This document shows positions 53,066-63,666 of a stretch of 64,000 bases of DNA, piece by piece (position 1 is the first letter of the stretch; every line of letters begins with the position of its first letter). The notes under the pieces were generated by a model. The model searched no databases, had not been told where the DNA came from, and saw nothing but the letters and a program-made list of their open reading frames with translations. The position numbers were made by a program, and so were the translations under genes. The stretch lies in NCBI GenBank assembly GCA_025728545.1, contig JAOBJL010000001.1:124001-188000 (forward strand). Reading direction: 5' to 3'. The stretch comes from Candidatus Lightella neohaematopini (GTDB taxonomy: Bacteria; Pseudomonadota; Gammaproteobacteria; Enterobacterales; Enterobacteriaceae).

Positions 53066-53878
53066 TTACTCAGTAAAATATTTTAATACTAATGACACTG
53101 GAGGATAAATCTTATGCCATAAGAAGAATGAATATGCAGCCTGATAAATTAACATACCAATACCATCGTAATAGTTAATTTTTTCTTTAAAACGTTTTAA
53201 TAACATAGATTTATAATTGTCATGATAATATAAGTCATAAAATTTAGCCGTTTTTTTAGTAAAATTTGACAATTTAATCTTATTAATATCTAATACTACC
53301 GGAGTAGCATTAATAATTAAATCATAATTATACCTATTAATATGTTGCATTGGTAGTAATGTAATATTATACGTTGGATTTAATTGCTTGTAAAATTCAT
53401 ATAAACTTATTAATCTATTAATACTTTTATTGGTAATAAATATCTTATATCCATAAGATAATAAATACATTATTATAATTTTAGCAGTTCCGCCAGCACC
53501 AATCAACAGTACATTATTGTTATATTTTAATAATTTTAATCTTATTAAATCACTTATTAATCCAATACCATCAGTATTATCGCCAAATAATGTTCCATCC
53601 TCTTGTTTTTTTATTACATTTATCACTTTAGTTATATTACTAATATAACTAGTCTTATTACACAATTTAATTGCATATTCTTTAAATGGAGCAGTAATAT
53701 TTATTCCTAATCCACCATTAGTAAAAAATTTATTTATTATCATATCAAAATTATCTTTCGTTGCTAATATTTTTATATATCCACTATATTTAATGTTTGT
53801 TAATGATGTAAAAAGATTATATATTAATGGAGATTTACTATGTTTTATTGGATTACCTAATACAGCAAAATTATACAT
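53066..53878 (-). CDS. aroE: Shikimate dehydrogenase
   Basis: NADPH-dependent reduction of 3-dehydroshikimate to shikimate. The ATG at 53878 gives 270 residues (E. coli 272) beginning MYNFAVLGNPIKHSKSP, with the shikimate-binding serines. NITAPFKE keeps the catalytic lysine. GDNTDGIG keeps the catalytic aspartate, and LLIGAGGTAK is the NADP loop. The usual GAVNT reads KVINV, keeping the asparagine only. The GTG four codons upstream overlaps tsaC and is rejected. It is 4 bases after tsaC, as in E. coli yrdC-aroE. Works with aroA in this window. Confidence 0.95.
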   Translation of the reverse strand: MYNFAVLGNPIKHSKSPLIYNLFTSLTNIKYSGYIKILATKDNFDMIINKFFTNGGLGINITAPFKEYAIKLCNKTSYISNITKVINVIKKQEDGTLFGDNTDGIGLISDLIRLKLLKYNNNVLLIGAGGTAKIIIMYLLSYGYKIFITNKSINRLISLYEFYKQLNPTYNITLLPMQHINRYNYDLIINATPVVLDINKIKLSNFTKKTAKFYDLYYHDNYKSMLLKRFKEKINYYDGIGMLIYQAAYSFFLWHKIYPPVSLVLKYFTE

Positions 53879-53882
53879 TTTA

Positions 53883-54458
53883 TTAATCACGAATAATAGT
53901 ATTATTTATAGCATCATAGATTTTAGTAGGATATAATAACTTACCGACATTATTATTCATAACTACTACTCTTGATCCAAATAACTTATATACTTCTTTT
54001 ACAGTACGTGCTGGTGATTGTTGACTAATATTAGCACTAGTAGAAACTATTGCTTTACCAAATTTTTGACAAATTAATTTAATAGGTAAAAAATTACTTA
54101 TACGTACTACTAATTTAGTATATTTGCCAGTTAACCATCTTGGAGTATTACTATTTACCGGTAATGCCCAACTTATTGGTCCTGGCCAACTAGAAAATAA
54201 TTTTTTACGTATATCAGTAGTTATTTTTGTTTCATCAATATACTTTTTTATTTGTCTGTAATGTGAAGCCACTAATATTAATCCTTTTTCAATTGATCTA
54301 TTTTTTAATGCTAATATTTTTTTCACTGTTATTTCATAATCAGGATCACATCCTAAACCAAATACTGATTCAGTAGGATAAGCAATTACTTTTTTATTTC
54401 TTAGTGCTATAACTATTTTATTTATTTCAGTTATACTAATTAAATTAGTATCTATCAT
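53883..54458 (-). CDS. tsaC: Threonylcarbamoyl-AMP synthase (TsaC/YrdC/RimN)
   Basis: Makes threonylcarbamoyl-adenylate for the t6A modification of ANN-reading tRNAs. The ATG at 54458 gives 191 residues (E. coli 190). The core binding site is visible: VIAYPTESVFGLGCDP near residue 24, LKNRSIEKGLILVA, SSWPGPISW, TPRWLTG and IVSTSANISQQSPARTV. An in-frame start 16 codons upstream exists but adds residues absent from the family. Divergent from def, with a 97-base gap. Confidence 0.95.
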   Translation of the reverse strand: MIDTNLISITEINKIVIALRNKKVIAYPTESVFGLGCDPDYEITVKKILALKNRSIEKGLILVASHYRQIKKYIDETKITTDIRKKLFSSWPGPISWALPVNSNTPRWLTGKYTKLVVRISNFLPIKLICQKFGKAIVSTSANISQQSPARTVKEVYKLFGSRVVVMNNNVGKLLYPTKIYDAINNTIIRD

Positions 54459-54555
54459 ATAGATATTATCTATTACTATATTATAATTTTTACTAGATAA
54501 AAACAATTAATAATAGTATTATATTACTAATATTAAAAAAAAGATAATATTAATT

Positions 54556-55050
54556 ATGTCTATATTAAAAATACTATATTTTCCTAATAAATTATTAAAG
54601 AAAAAAGCCAGTTTAGTTTCTAAAATAGATCGTGATATCAATAAAATTATTAATGATATGTTTGAAACAATGTATATTTCTAAAGGTATAGGATTAGCGG
54701 CAACGCAAGTTAGTATAAATAAATGTATTATTGTTATTGATATTTCTAAAAAACATAATCAACAGTTAGTTTTAATAAATCCTAAAATTATAAAAAGAAC
54801 TGGAAAAATTATTATGGAAGAAAGTTGTTTATCAATACCAAATATTAGTGCTCCTGTTATAAGATCAGAAAAAATAATATTACAATCATTAAATTATTAT
54901 GGTAAACTATTTGAATTACAAGCAGAATCATTATTATCGGTTTGTATTCAACACGAAATTGATCATTTAAATGGATTATTATTTATAGACAGATTATCGT
55001 TATCTAAAAAAAATTATATAAGAAATATTATAAATCATAATTTATATTAA
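54556..55050 (+). CDS. def: Peptide deformylase
   Basis: Removes the formyl group from nascent proteins; a metal-dependent hydrolase. It is 164 residues (E. coli 169). Motif 1 is GIGLAATQ near residue 45. Motif 2, usually EGCLS, reads ESCLS: the metal cysteine is kept but the adjacent glycine is serine. Motif 3 QHEIDH near residue 133 supplies the two histidines and catalytic glutamate. It is 7 bases upstream of fmt, the usual partner. Confidence 0.95.
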   Translation: MSILKILYFPNKLLKKKASLVSKIDRDINKIINDMFETMYISKGIGLAATQVSINKCIIVIDISKKHNQQLVLINPKIIKRTGKIIMEESCLSIPNISAPVIRSEKIILQSLNYYGKLFELQAESLLSVCIQHEIDHLNGLLFIDRLSLSKKNYIRNIINHNLY

Positions 55051-55057
55051 ATTTAAT

Positions 55058-56014
55058 ATGCAAAAAAATTTACGTATTGTATTTATTGGTTCTTCAATTT
55101 TTTCTTTATATCATTTAATAAAATTAATAAAAAAAAAATATTGTATTATTTTAATAATCACAAAACCTAAATCTAAGTTATCTAAAATAAGTAAAAAACA
55201 TGCGTTAAATTTAATCATAAAAGCTTCAATTAAATACAATATACCAATATTACAATCTCAATCATTAAATGAAATATATTCAGTGTTATCAAAATTAACA
55301 ATTAGTTTAATTATTATTGCTTCTTATGGAAAGAAATTATCAGAATCTATAATAAATATACCAAAATTTGGTTGTTTAAATGTTCATGGTTCATTATTAC
55401 CTAGATGGCGTGGATCAGCACCAATTCAAAGAGCAATACATTATGGTGATTGTGTTACTGGTATTACCATTATAAAAATAAATAATAATTTAGATACTGG
55501 TAACATTATATACCAAAAATTTTGTGTAATAAAAAAATATGATAATAGTATTACTTTATGCAAAAAACTAGCTAAGATGGGTGCTTTAATTTTAATTAAA
55601 TTACTAAAAATTAATTTATTTGATATTACTAGTACTTCACAAAATAATATTGGTATTACATATGCAAAAAAACTAACTAAGCAAGAAGCAAAAATTAATT
55701 GGTTTTTATCAAGTATTAAATTAGTAAATATGATCCGTGCATTTAATCCGTGGCCAATGGCTTTTTTTTACTATCAAAATAGTATAATTAAAATTATAAA
55801 TGCTGTATCAAGTAATTATTGTATTAACAAAACTCCGGGAACAATAGTACACTATAATAAGTGGGGGATATATATTGTTACAGGTAATGGTATTATAATC
55901 CTCACATCAATAAAGATAATTACTAAAAATAGTAGCGTTATCGTAAATACTGATAATAATAATATATTAATGGTTGCTAATAGATTATTTAAGATAAATA
56001 CTATTTTAGTGTAA
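55058..56014 (+). CDS. fmt: Methionyl-tRNA formyltransferase
   Basis: Formylates initiator Met-tRNA with 10-formyl-tetrahydrofolate. It is 318 residues (E. coli 315). The N-terminal domain contains FIGSSIFSLYHL and the catalytic region NVHGSLLPRWRGSAPIQRAI near residue 108, followed by GITIIKINNNLDTGNI. The C-terminal OB-like tRNA-binding domain has FNPWPMAFF and TPGTIV. It depends on folate supply, consistent with folA in this window. Convergent with rplQ, 5 bases apart. Confidence 0.96.
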   Translation: MQKNLRIVFIGSSIFSLYHLIKLIKKKYCIILIITKPKSKLSKISKKHALNLIIKASIKYNIPILQSQSLNEIYSVLSKLTISLIIIASYGKKLSESIINIPKFGCLNVHGSLLPRWRGSAPIQRAIHYGDCVTGITIIKINNNLDTGNIIYQKFCVIKKYDNSITLCKKLAKMGALILIKLLKINLFDITSTSQNNIGITYAKKLTKQEAKINWFLSSIKLVNMIRAFNPWPMAFFYYQNSIIKIINAVSSNYCINKTPGTIVHYNKWGIYIVTGNGIIILTSIKIITKNSSVIVNTDNNNILMVANRLFKINTILV

Positions 56015-56019
56015 AATAT

Positions 56020-56391
56020 TTAATTTTTACTATTTTTTAATACAAATTCAATATAAGCCATAGGAGCATTATCACCATATCGATAACCACATTTTAAAAT
56101 TCTAGTATAACCACCACTATTATAATTAATAAAACGTGGAGCTATTTCATTAAATAATTTTTTCAATATTTTATTATTATGTATCTTAGTAAAGATTTGT
56201 CTTCTATTATGTATATTATTTATCTTTGCCTTTGTAATTAATGGCTCAATAAAACGACGTAATTCTTTAGCTTTAGGTAAAGTAGTTTTAATAATTTCAT
56301 AATTAATTAATGATTGCGTTAAATTATATAACATAGATAATTTATGACTATTATTACGATTAAACTTTTTACCAATTTTACGATGACGCAT
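56020..56391 (-). CDS. rplQ: 50S ribosomal protein L17
   Basis: Large-subunit protein near the exit tunnel. It is 123 residues (E. coli 127), beginning [17 protein letters not shown], with [18 protein letters not shown] and [19 protein letters not shown]. Last gene of the alpha operon rpsM-rpsK-rpsD-rpoA-rplQ, 56 bases after rpoA. A TAGGAGAATCAGT leader supplies the ribosome-binding site. Confidence 0.97.
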   Translation of the reverse strand: MRHRKIGKKFNRNNSHKLSMLYNLTQSLINYEIIKTTLPKAKELRRFIEPLITKAKINNIHNRRQIFTKIHNNKILKKLFNEIAPRFINYNSGGYTRILKCGYRYGDNAPMAYIEFVLKNSKN

Positions 56392-56447
56392 ACTGATTCT
56401 CCTAGATAAAAAATTAATAATTTTTAAATAAATTTATTAATTTTAAA

Positions 56448-57419
56448 CTAACTGTTAGTAGGTGGCCAATTTTTTAATTGCATACCTAAAGTTAATCCAT
56501 AAGAAGATAATACATCTTTAATTTCAGTAAGTGATTTTTTACCAAGATTTGGTGTTTTTAATAATTCAACTTCAGTTTTTTGAACTAAATCACCTATATA
56601 ACGAATTGATTCTGCTTTTAAACAATTAGCTGATCTAACCGTTAATTCTAAATCTTCAACAGATTTTAATAAAATTGGATCAAATTCTGGTTCCTGTTTT
56701 TTTATTTCTGGTTGCTGTATATTATTTAAATCAACAAATGCATCTAGTTGTTGCGATAGTATTGTTGCAGCATATCTAATTGCTTCTTCTGGATTAATAG
56801 TACCGTTAGTTTCTATATCTAATACTAATCTATCTAAATCAGTACGTTGTTCAACTCTAGCTGCTTCTACTCTATAAGCAATGCGTTCAATAGGACTATA
56901 ACATGCATCTAAAAGTAATTTACCTATAGATCTATTTTCTATTATTTGACTATAAGCAGGTACATAACCTCTACCCCATTGTATTTTAATTTTCATATTA
57001 ATAGAAGCATTATCACTTGTTAAGTTACATATAACGTGTTGTTTATTAATAATATCAACATTAACGTTATGAATAATATCAGATGCTGTTACTGGTCCAA
57101 TTCCAGATTTATATAAATTAAGTATTATACTATCTTTATTATGTATTCTTACTGCTAAATCTTTTAAATTTAAAATAATCTCTACTATGTCTTCTTTAAC
57201 TCCTTCTTTAACACTATATTCATGTAATACACCGTCAATTTCTACTTCTGTAACAGCACAGCCTGGTATTGAAGATAATAATATTCTACGTAATGCATTA
57301 CCTAAAGTATGTCCAAAACCCCTTTCTAAGGGTTCTAAAACTACTTGTGAATGAGTTGTATTTATTTGTTTAATACTAACTAAACGTGGTTTTAATAATT
57401 TTATTGTATAAGAGTACAT
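56448..57419 (-). CDS. rpoA: RNA polymerase alpha subunit
   Basis: Assembles RNA polymerase and contacts UP elements and activators. It is 323 residues (E. coli 329). The N-terminal dimerisation domain has [23 protein letters not shown]. The C-terminal domain (from about 250) is complete: [25 protein letters not shown], with the DNA-contact arginine in TVRSANC, and [15 protein letters not shown]. Retaining the C-terminal domain suggests that some activator or UP-element control remains. It is 11 bases after rpsD. Confidence 0.98.
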   Translation of the reverse strand: MYSYTIKLLKPRLVSIKQINTTHSQVVLEPLERGFGHTLGNALRRILLSSIPGCAVTEVEIDGVLHEYSVKEGVKEDIVEIILNLKDLAVRIHNKDSIILNLYKSGIGPVTASDIIHNVNVDIINKQHVICNLTSDNASINMKIKIQWGRGYVPAYSQIIENRSIGKLLLDACYSPIERIAYRVEAARVEQRTDLDRLVLDIETNGTINPEEAIRYAATILSQQLDAFVDLNNIQQPEIKKQEPEFDPILLKSVEDLELTVRSANCLKAESIRYIGDLVQKTEVELLKTPNLGKKSLTEIKDVLSSYGLTLGMQLKNWPPTNS

Positions 57420-57430
57420 TTTTTATATCT

Positions 57431-58051
57431 CTATTTAGAATAAAGTTCAACAATTAAATGTTCATTAATATCTAATGGTAAATCTTTACGATTTATATCA
57501 CGTATAATCTTACCACACATATTTTTAACATCTATACTAATCCACTTAGGTGATTCATATTGAGATGATAATTCTAATGCAGCCAAAATTCTTGATTGTT
57601 GTTTAGCTTTATTACTAACAGTAATAACATCATTGACTTTAACTTGATAAGAAGCAACATTTACAATATTGCCATTTACTTTAATTGCTTTATGACTAAT
57701 TAACTGACGAGCCTCAGCTCTAGTAGAACTAAAACCAATACGATAAACAATATTATCTAATCGATATTCTAATAGTGCTAATAAATATTCACCAGTATTT
57801 TTTTTGTTATGAAATGCTTTTTTATAAAGTTTAATAAATTGTTTTTCTAGTATACCATAAATACGACGTATTTTTTGTTTTTCTCTTAATTGTATTCCAT
57901 AATCTGACATACGAGATTTTTTAATTATATGCTGACCAGGTAATTGATGTATTTTGCATTTTGAGTCAATCATACGTATTCCTGATTTTAAAAATAAATC
58001 AGTACCTTCACGTCGACTTAATTTTAATTTTGGACCAATAAATTTTGCCAT
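57431..58051 (-). CDS. rpsD: 30S ribosomal protein S4
   Basis: Primary 16S rRNA binder and, in E. coli, translational repressor of the alpha operon. The ATG at 58051 gives 206 residues, as in E. coli, starting [20 protein letters not shown]. The in-frame start four codons earlier is rejected. [21 protein letters not shown], the S4 RNA-binding domain [18 protein letters not shown] and the tail [13 protein letters not shown] are intact. Confidence 0.98.
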   Translation of the reverse strand: MAKFIGPKLKLSRREGTDLFLKSGIRMIDSKCKIHQLPGQHIIKKSRMSDYGIQLREKQKIRRIYGILEKQFIKLYKKAFHNKKNTGEYLLALLEYRLDNIVYRIGFSSTRAEARQLISHKAIKVNGNIVNVASYQVKVNDVITVSNKAKQQSRILAALELSSQYESPKWISIDVKNMCGKIIRDINRKDLPLDINEHLIVELYSK

Positions 58052-58080
58052 ATTTACCTTCACTATAAACTATATAATAA

Positions 58081-58479
58081 TTATACCCTTCTTTTTTTAG
58101 GTGCCCTACAACCATTATGCGGAATTGGAGTAACATCCATAATATTTGTAATACGAAAGCCAGCATTATTTAGTGCCCTAATTGCTGATTCTCTACCAGG
58201 CCCAGGACCATTAATCATAACTTCTAAATTTTTTATTCCATATTCTTTTACAGAATTAGCACAGCGTTCAGTAGCTATTTGTGCTGCAAATGGGGTAGAT
58301 TTCCTTGATCCTCTAAAACCAGATCCACCAGAAGTTGCCCAGCTTAATGTATTACCGTATTTATCAGTAATTGTAATTATAGTATTATTAAATGACGCAT
58401 GTATATGAGCAATACCATCTATTAATTGCTTTTTTAATTTTTTCTTTTTATTAATTACTTTGTTAGAAGTAATATTCAT
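58081..58479 (-). CDS. rpsK: 30S ribosomal protein S11
   Basis: Small-subunit platform protein. The ATG at 58479 gives 132 residues (E. coli 129); an AAAGGTGAG ribosome-binding site lies just upstream, and the in-frame GTG inside that site is not used as start. Conserved blocks are [36 protein letters not shown] and the C-terminal [16 protein letters not shown]. Confidence 0.97.
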   Translation of the reverse strand: MNITSNKVINKKKKLKKQLIDGIAHIHASFNNTIITITDKYGNTLSWATSGGSGFRGSRKSTPFAAQIATERCANSVKEYGIKNLEVMINGPGPGRESAIRALNNAGFRITNIMDVTPIPHNGCRAPKKRRV

Positions 58480-58497
58480 TATTATACTCACCTTTAA

Positions 58498-58845
58498 TTA
58501 ATGTTTTTTGGATTTTTTACAAGTTTTTGCATTAGTTCTAGTTCGTTGTCCTCTAACTGGTAAGTGATATTTATGACGTAATCCACGATAAGTACCTAAA
58601 TCTATTAAACGTTTAATATTTAATGTAACCTTACGACGTAAATCACCTTCAACAGTTAGTGTTGATATAATATCACGTATTTTATTAATGTTATCTTCTG
58701 ACAACATACTAACTTTAGTGTTAGGATTAACTTGTGCTGATATACAAATATTATTTGCAATATTTTTACCAATACCATATATTGATCTCAAAGCTACACA
58801 AATATGTTTATTCTCCGTAATATTTATACCTGCTATACGTATCAT
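58498..58845 (-). CDS. rpsM: 30S ribosomal protein S13
   Basis: Small-subunit head protein contacting the P-site tRNA and L5. It is 115 residues (E. coli 118), beginning MIRIAGINI. It has [27 protein letters not shown] and the basic tail [18 protein letters not shown] [19 protein letters not shown]. It starts the alpha operon and follows rpmJ by 23 bases, so in this genome spc and alpha genes form one continuous run. Confidence 0.97.
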   Translation of the reverse strand: MIRIAGINITENKHICVALRSIYGIGKNIANNICISAQVNPNTKVSMLSEDNINKIRDIISTLTVEGDLRRKVTLNIKRLIDLGTYRGLRHKYHLPVRGQRTRTNAKTCKKSKKH

Positions 58846-58868
58846 AAGTTTTCTCCTATTTTACATAG

Positions 58869-58982
58869 TTAACCTTGACGTTGTTTATGCTTTGGATCAT
58901 TACATATTATACGTAATATACCTTTACGTTTAATAACTTTACAGTAACGACAAATTTTTTTTATTGATGAACGTACCTTCAT
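58869..58982 (-). CDS. rpmJ: 50S ribosomal protein L36
   Basis: A 37-residue zinc-ribbon ribosomal protein: [17 protein letters not shown], then [10 protein letters not shown] and the tail DPKHKQRQG. The CxxC pair, the third cysteine and the histidine are all present, so this is the zinc-binding form. E. coli RpmJ is 38 residues. It lies 13 bases downstream of secY, as in the spc operon. Confidence 0.96.
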   Translation of the reverse strand: MKVRSSIKKICRYCKVIKRKGILRIICNDPKHKQRQG

Positions 58983-58995
58983 TTTTTTATTCTAG

Positions 58996-60309
58996 TTATC
59001 TTAAATTTGCTTTTTTTATTATAGAATCGTATTGATTAGAAATCATAATTGTCTGTATATGCGATATACAATCCATAACTACTATTATTACAATTAATAA
59101 AGAAGTACCACCAAAATAAAATGGTACTTTTATAATATTATGCATGAACTCTGGTATAAGACATATAATAGTAATATATAATGCACCAACTAGTGTCAAT
59201 CTATTAGTTATATTATTGATATATCTAGCTGTTTTTTCTCCAGGTCTAATACCAGGAATAAAAGCTCCAGATTTTTTTAAATTATCAGCTGTTTCTCTAG
59301 AGTTAAATACTAAATTTGTATAAAAAAAACAAAAGAATACTATTGCTATTGAGTACAATATTATATGTATACATTGACCTGGTTGTAAATACATTAGAAT
59401 AGTATGTAATAAACTATTTGATTTGTAACTATTGCTAAACCAAGAAATAATTGTAGTAGGGAATAATATAATACTAGAAGCAAATATTGCTGGTATAACT
59501 CCAGCCATGTTAATTTTTAGAGGTAAATGCGTACTTTGTGCATTATACATTCTTCTACCATGTTGTCTCCTAGCATAATTTACTATAATTTTTCTTTGTC
59601 CACTTTCAATAAACACAACTAAAAAAATTATTGTAAAAATAAATACTATAGTAATTACAAGCAAAATTATACCTAAATTATTTTGTTTAATTTGTTCAAT
59701 AGTATGAAGAATAGTAATAGGTAAGTTAGCTATGATTCCGGTAAATATTATGATTGATATTCCATTACCAATACCTTTATCGGTAATTTGTTCACCTATC
59801 CACATTAATAATATAGTACCGCATATTAAACTAGTCGAAGAGATTAAATAGAATAATATATTTTGGTTAATAATTAATTTATTAATTATTGGTATATTAG
59901 GTAAACTAACTGAAACACCTATAGACTGAAATATAGCTAATACTAATGTAAAATATCTAGTATACTTATTAATTTTACGTCTACCAATTTCGCCATCTTT
60001 TTTTATCTCTATAAATTTTGGATGTATAAAAGTTAAAAACTGCACAATTATAGAAGATGAAATATACGGCATAATACCTAAAGAAAATATTGATGCTCTA
60101 CTTAATGCTCCTCCAGAAAACATATTTAACATTTCAATAATAGTACCTTTTTGTTGTGTTATTAATTCTTCAATAATAGAAACATCAATACCAGGAATTG
60201 GTATAAATGATCCTATACGAAAAACAACTAGAGCAATAATAACAAATAATATTCTAGATTTTAATTCATACAAACTTTGTTTATTATTATAATTTACTTG
60301 TTTCATCAT
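58996..60309 (-). CDS. secY: Preprotein translocase subunit SecY
   Basis: Central pore of the Sec translocon, with ten transmembrane helices. It is 437 residues (E. coli 443). Conserved blocks are [12 protein letters not shown] near residue 33, [27 protein letters not shown] near 65, [14 protein letters not shown] near 175, the cytosolic loop [21 protein letters not shown] near 245 and [17 protein letters not shown] near 350. It is 10 bases after rplO. Confidence 0.98.
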   Translation of the reverse strand: MMKQVNYNNKQSLYELKSRILFVIIALVVFRIGSFIPIPGIDVSIIEELITQQKGTIIEMLNMFSGGALSRASIFSLGIMPYISSSIIVQFLTFIHPKFIEIKKDGEIGRRKINKYTRYFTLVLAIFQSIGVSVSLPNIPIINKLIINQNILFYLISSTSLICGTILLMWIGEQITDKGIGNGISIIIFTGIIANLPITILHTIEQIKQNNLGIILLVITIVFIFTIIFLVVFIESGQRKIIVNYARRQHGRRMYNAQSTHLPLKINMAGVIPAIFASSIILFPTTIISWFSNSYKSNSLLHTILMYLQPGQCIHIILYSIAIVFFCFFYTNLVFNSRETADNLKKSGAFIPGIRPGEKTARYINNITNRLTLVGALYITIICLIPEFMHNIIKVPFYFGGTSLLIVIIVVMDCISHIQTIMISNQYDSIIKKANLR

Positions 60310-60319
60310 ATTAAATTAA

Positions 60320-60757
60320 TTATATTATTAAGCCACCATTTAATTTTATATTATTTTTTACATTAGCACTAACTTTTATACCAATTAAATATATTGGTTT
60401 TTTTAATAAGTTTTTTTTGTTAAAAATAATTTTAACTTTTTTAGTATTGTTTTTGATTAAATTATATGATCTTAATATTTTAAGATCAATTTTATTTTCT
60501 TTAATAAAGAATAGTTTTTCTAAACTAATTTCTTTAGTATGAATATTTTTTTTTGACATAAATCCTAATTTAGGAATTCTTCTATTTATTGGGGTTTGAC
60601 CACCTTCAAAATTACGACTAATTTTTTTTCCTGCACGAGATTTTTGCCCTTTATGTCCTCTACCACTAGTTTTACCTAATCCAGAACCTATACCTCTACC
60701 TAATCTAGTTTTATATTTTTTTGCTTTTTTAGATATATTTAATGAATTTAAATACAT
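60320..60757 (-). CDS. rplO: 50S ribosomal protein L15
   Basis: Late-assembling large-subunit protein. The ATG at 60757 gives 145 residues (E. coli 144) starting [14 protein letters not shown] and sits 1 base after the rpmD stop. A longer in-frame start would overlap rpmD and is rejected. The glycine/arginine-rich block [25 protein letters not shown] is diagnostic. [11 protein letters not shown] follows. Confidence 0.97.
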   Translation of the reverse strand: MYLNSLNISKKAKKYKTRLGRGIGSGLGKTSGRGHKGQKSRAGKKISRNFEGGQTPINRRIPKLGFMSKKNIHTKEISLEKLFFIKENKIDLKILRSYNLIKNNTKKVKIIFNKKNLLKKPIYLIGIKVSANVKNNIKLNGGLII

Positions 60758-60758
60758 T

Positions 60759-60944
60759 TTAATTATTACCGTCAATTTTAATCATATAATTTACTAAATT
60801 AATCATTCCTCTTATTGATGGTGTATCAATAACTACTTTAGTATGTCCGATACGTTTTAAGCCTAGACTTAATATAGTTTTTTTATGCTTAGGTAATATA
60901 CCTATTGTACTACGTATTTGAGTAATTTTAATATTTTTATTCAT
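60759..60944 (-). CDS. rpmD: 50S ribosomal protein L30
   Basis: A 61-residue protein (E. coli 59) with [20 protein letters not shown] and [22 protein letters not shown], the full L30 pattern. It is flanked by rpsE (4 bases) and rplO (1 base) in the standard spc operon order. Some small symbiont genomes have lost L30; it is intact here. Confidence 0.97.
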   Translation of the reverse strand: MNKNIKITQIRSTIGILPKHKKTILSLGLKRIGHTKVVIDTPSIRGMINLVNYMIKIDGNN

Positions 60945-60948
60945 ATTA

Positions 60949-61443
60949 TTAACTTTTATTATAATTAATTTTTTTTCTTTTATTATAAATAAAATTTGGT
61001 GATTTCATATTTTTTAAAGCCTTAATAGTAGCTCGTATTACATTAATTGGATTAGTAGATCCATATATTTTAGCAAGTACATTATGTAATCCTGCTACTT
61101 CTAAAACAGCACGCATGGCACCACCAGCTATAATACCAGTACCATCATTAGCAGGTTTCATAAATACTAATGAACTAGTGTATTTAGTTTTTAATGTATA
61201 ATATAAAGTTTTGTTATGTAATTTTATATTAATCATATTACGGCGTGCTTTTTCTACTGATTTTTGAATAGCTAACGGTACTTCTTTTGCTTTACCGTAT
61301 CCATAACCAACTTTTCCATTACCATTACCAACTACCGTAAGAGCAGTAAAACTAAATATCCTTCCACCTTTAACTGTTTTAGAAACTCTGTTAATTGTAA
61401 CTAATTTTTCTCGTAATTCATTTAATTGTTGATCTTTGTGCAT
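60949..61443 (-). CDS. rpsE: 30S ribosomal protein S5
   Basis: Small-subunit protein at the mRNA entry site, contributing to accuracy. It is 164 residues (E. coli 167). [23 protein letters not shown] starts the dsRNA-binding domain. [36 protein letters not shown] and [12 protein letters not shown] follow. Gap of 13 bases from rplR. A GGATATAG ribosome-binding region precedes the ATG. Confidence 0.98.
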   Translation of the reverse strand: MHKDQQLNELREKLVTINRVSKTVKGGRIFSFTALTVVGNGNGKVGYGYGKAKEVPLAIQKSVEKARRNMINIKLHNKTLYYTLKTKYTSSLVFMKPANDGTGIIAGGAMRAVLEVAGLHNVLAKIYGSTNPINVIRATIKALKNMKSPNFIYNKRKKINYNKS

Positions 61444-61456
61444 ACTATATCCTATG

Positions 61457-61807
61457 TTAAAAAATTAATCCATTTTTACGAGCAGCTTCAGCTAGCGCTT
61501 TAATTCTACCATGATATTTAAATCCAGAACGATCAAATGATATTTTTTTTATACCATATTGATTAGCTCGATGAGCAATTATTGTTCCAATTACTTCCGC
61601 TGAATATTTATTACCAGAATAATTAACTTTAGTTTTTATATCTTTTTCTAAAGTAGAAGCACTAACTAATACTTTATTAGCATGATTAATAATTTGTGCA
61701 TATATATGTTTAGAACTACGATAAACTACCAAACGAGTAGCATGTAGTCTTTTTAATATATACCTAGTTTTCTTTGATCTTCTTATACGGGCTAATTTTT
61801 TATTCAT
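61457..61807 (-). CDS. rplR: 50S ribosomal protein L18
   Basis: 5S rRNA-binding protein of the central protuberance. It is 116 residues (E. coli 117). [21 protein letters not shown] near residue 20 and a C-terminal [28 protein letters not shown] match the family. It follows rplF by 2 bases. Confidence 0.98.
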   Translation of the reverse strand: MNKKLARIRRSKKTRYILKRLHATRLVVYRSSKHIYAQIINHANKVLVSASTLEKDIKTKVNYSGNKYSAEVIGTIIAHRANQYGIKKISFDRSGFKYHGRIKALAEAARKNGLIF

Positions 61808-61809
61808 AA

Positions 61810-62352
61810 TTATTTATTTTTTTTAATTTCTTTAATATTAATAATTTCATTTATATAACGAATACCCTTACCTTTATACGGTTCTACTCTTCGATAAGAT
61901 CTTATATTAGCAGCTACTTGGCCTACTAATTGTTTATCGTAACCAGTAATTATAATTTCTGTATTATTAACACATTTTAACATAATATTTTTTGGAAACT
62001 TATAATTTATTGTATGTGAAAATCCTAAAAATAGTGTTATAGTGTTAATTTTATAATCTATTTGAGCTCTATAACCTATACCTACTAATTGAAGTGTTTT
62101 ACTAAAACCAGTAGTAATACCAATTATAATATTATTTATTATTGATCTAGTAGTTCCAGCAATTGCCCAACTTTTTTTGTCATCTGTTATTGGATTTACT
62201 GATAAATTATTTTCATTAACCTTTATGACAACTTTATTACTAAATAAATAGCTATTAGTTATATTACTACTAAAAATAGTAATGATATTATTATTTAGTG
62301 ATACACTAATATTTTTAGGTATCAAAATTAATTTTTTAGCAATACGTGACAT
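61810..62352 (-). CDS. rplF: 50S ribosomal protein L6
   Basis: Large-subunit protein near the factor-binding site. It is 180 residues (E. coli 177) with two similar alpha/beta domains. [16 protein letters not shown] opens the protein. [16 protein letters not shown] and [12 protein letters not shown] lie in the middle. [31 protein letters not shown] is the diagnostic C-terminal block. Confidence 0.98.
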   Translation of the reverse strand: MSRIAKKLILIPKNISVSLNNNIITIFSSNITNSYLFSNKVVIKVNENNLSVNPITDDKKSWAIAGTTRSIINNIIIGITTGFSKTLQLVGIGYRAQIDYKINTITLFLGFSHTINYKFPKNIMLKCVNNTEIIITGYDKQLVGQVAANIRSYRRVEPYKGKGIRYINEIINIKEIKKNK

Positions 62353-62371
62353 AATATATCCTTAAATATTC

Positions 62372-62767
62372 TTAAAACACATAACATATAATTTCTCCTC
62401 CTAATTTCAAATGCCGTGCTTTACGATCAGTCATAATACCTTTAGATGTAGAAATAATAGCAATACCCATACCAGACATTATTCGAGGTATATCACATGC
62501 TTTTTTATATACTCGTAAACTAGGTTTACTAATACGTTTAATACATTCAATAACTGGTAGATTATTAAAATACTTTAATTCTATTTGTATAACGTTTTTA
62601 TTTTTAATTGTTATAACATTAAAATTATTAATATATCCTTCTATTTTTAATAAGTTAACTATATTTATTTTTATGTTAGAAGCAGGAACATTTATATAAT
62701 GTTTTTTATTTTGTTGTCCACTACGTATACGTACTATCATATCTGAAATAGGATCATGCATACTCAT
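62372..62767 (-). CDS. rpsH: 30S ribosomal protein S8
   Basis: Primary 16S rRNA binder; in E. coli it represses translation of the spc operon. It is 131 residues (E. coli 130), starting MSMHDPISDMIVRIRSGQ. ISKPSLRVYKK and the C-terminal GMGIAIISTSKGIMTDRKARHLKLGGEIICYVF are intact. Lies 35 bases after rpsN. Confidence 0.98.
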   Translation of the reverse strand: MSMHDPISDMIVRIRSGQQNKKHYINVPASNIKINIVNLLKIEGYINNFNVITIKNKNVIQIELKYFNNLPVIECIKRISKPSLRVYKKACDIPRIMSGMGIAIISTSKGIMTDRKARHLKLGGEIICYVF

Positions 62768-62802
62768 ACTATTTTACTCTTAATTTTTTAATGTTTAGTA
62801 AT

Positions 62803-63108
62803 TTACCAACTAGATTTTCTTAAACCAGGAATTTCACCTCTCATTGCCATTTCACGTAATTTAATTCTACTTAAACCAAATTTTCTTATAAAGGCATGGG
62901 GTCTACTAGTTTGTTTACAACGATTACGTAATCTAGATAAACTAGAATCTCTAGGTAATTTTTGTAATTTTATCATTGCATCCCAACGTTCTGAATGAGA
63001 ATATTTGCTACTAGATATTATCTTTTTTAATTCTTTACGTTTCTTTAAAAACTTTAGAACGAGCTTCCTTCGTTTTTGTTCTCTGGCTTGTACTGATTTT
63101 TTAGTCAT
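62803..63108 (-). CDS. rpsN: 30S ribosomal protein S14 (zinc-free type)
   Basis: Small-subunit head protein. It is 101 residues, as in E. coli, of the long, zinc-independent form. [34 protein letters not shown] and the tail [11 protein letters not shown] are diagnostic. It lies 7 bases after rplE. Confidence 0.98.
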   Translation of the reverse strand: MTKKSVQAREQKRRKLVLKFLKKRKELKKIISSSKYSHSERWDAMIKLQKLPRDSSLSRLRNRCKQTSRPHAFIRKFGLSRIKLREMAMRGEIPGLRKSSW

Positions 63109-63115
63109 TATAATA

Positions 63116-63661
63116 TTAATTCCTATTAATAAATGGAAAACCTAAGTATACTAATAATTTATAACTATTTTTATCTGATTTAGTATTAGTTGTAATACTA
63201 ATATCTAATCCTCTTATTTGATCAATTTTATTATAGTCTATTTCAGGAAATATAATTTGTTCTTTTATACCTATGTTGTAATTACCCATACCATCAAATG
63301 ATTTAACTGATAATCCACGAAAATCTCTAATACGAGGTATAGCAATATAAAGTAATCTTTCTATAAAATCCCACATACGATACCTTCTTAAGGTTACTTT
63401 ACATCCTATAGGATAACCAACTCGTAACTTAAAATTAGAAATTGATTTTTTAGCTTTTGTAATTATTGGTTTCTGACCAGAAATTAAAGTTAAGTCAGAA
63501 AAAGCATTATTTAATATTTTTTTATCATTTATAGATTTACCAACACCCATATTAATAGTTATTTTTTTTATTTTTGGTACTTGCATTATAGATTTACAAT
63601 TTAAATCTTGCAATAGATTATAAGATATTTTATTTTTATATAATTTATATAAGTTAGACAT
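63116..63661 (-). CDS. rplE: 50S ribosomal protein L5
   Basis: 5S rRNA-binding protein of the central protuberance that contacts P-site tRNA. It is 181 residues (E. coli 179). [53 protein letters not shown] and the C-terminal [26 protein letters not shown] are present. In E. coli the S8 operator lies at the start of this gene. Confidence 0.98.
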   Translation of the reverse strand: MSNLYKLYKNKISYNLLQDLNCKSIMQVPKIKKITINMGVGKSINDKKILNNAFSDLTLISGQKPIITKAKKSISNFKLRVGYPIGCKVTLRRYRMWDFIERLLYIAIPRIRDFRGLSVKSFDGMGNYNIGIKEQIIFPEIDYNKIDQIRGLDISITTNTKSDKNSYKLLVYLGFPFINRN

Positions 63662-63666
63662 ATAAT

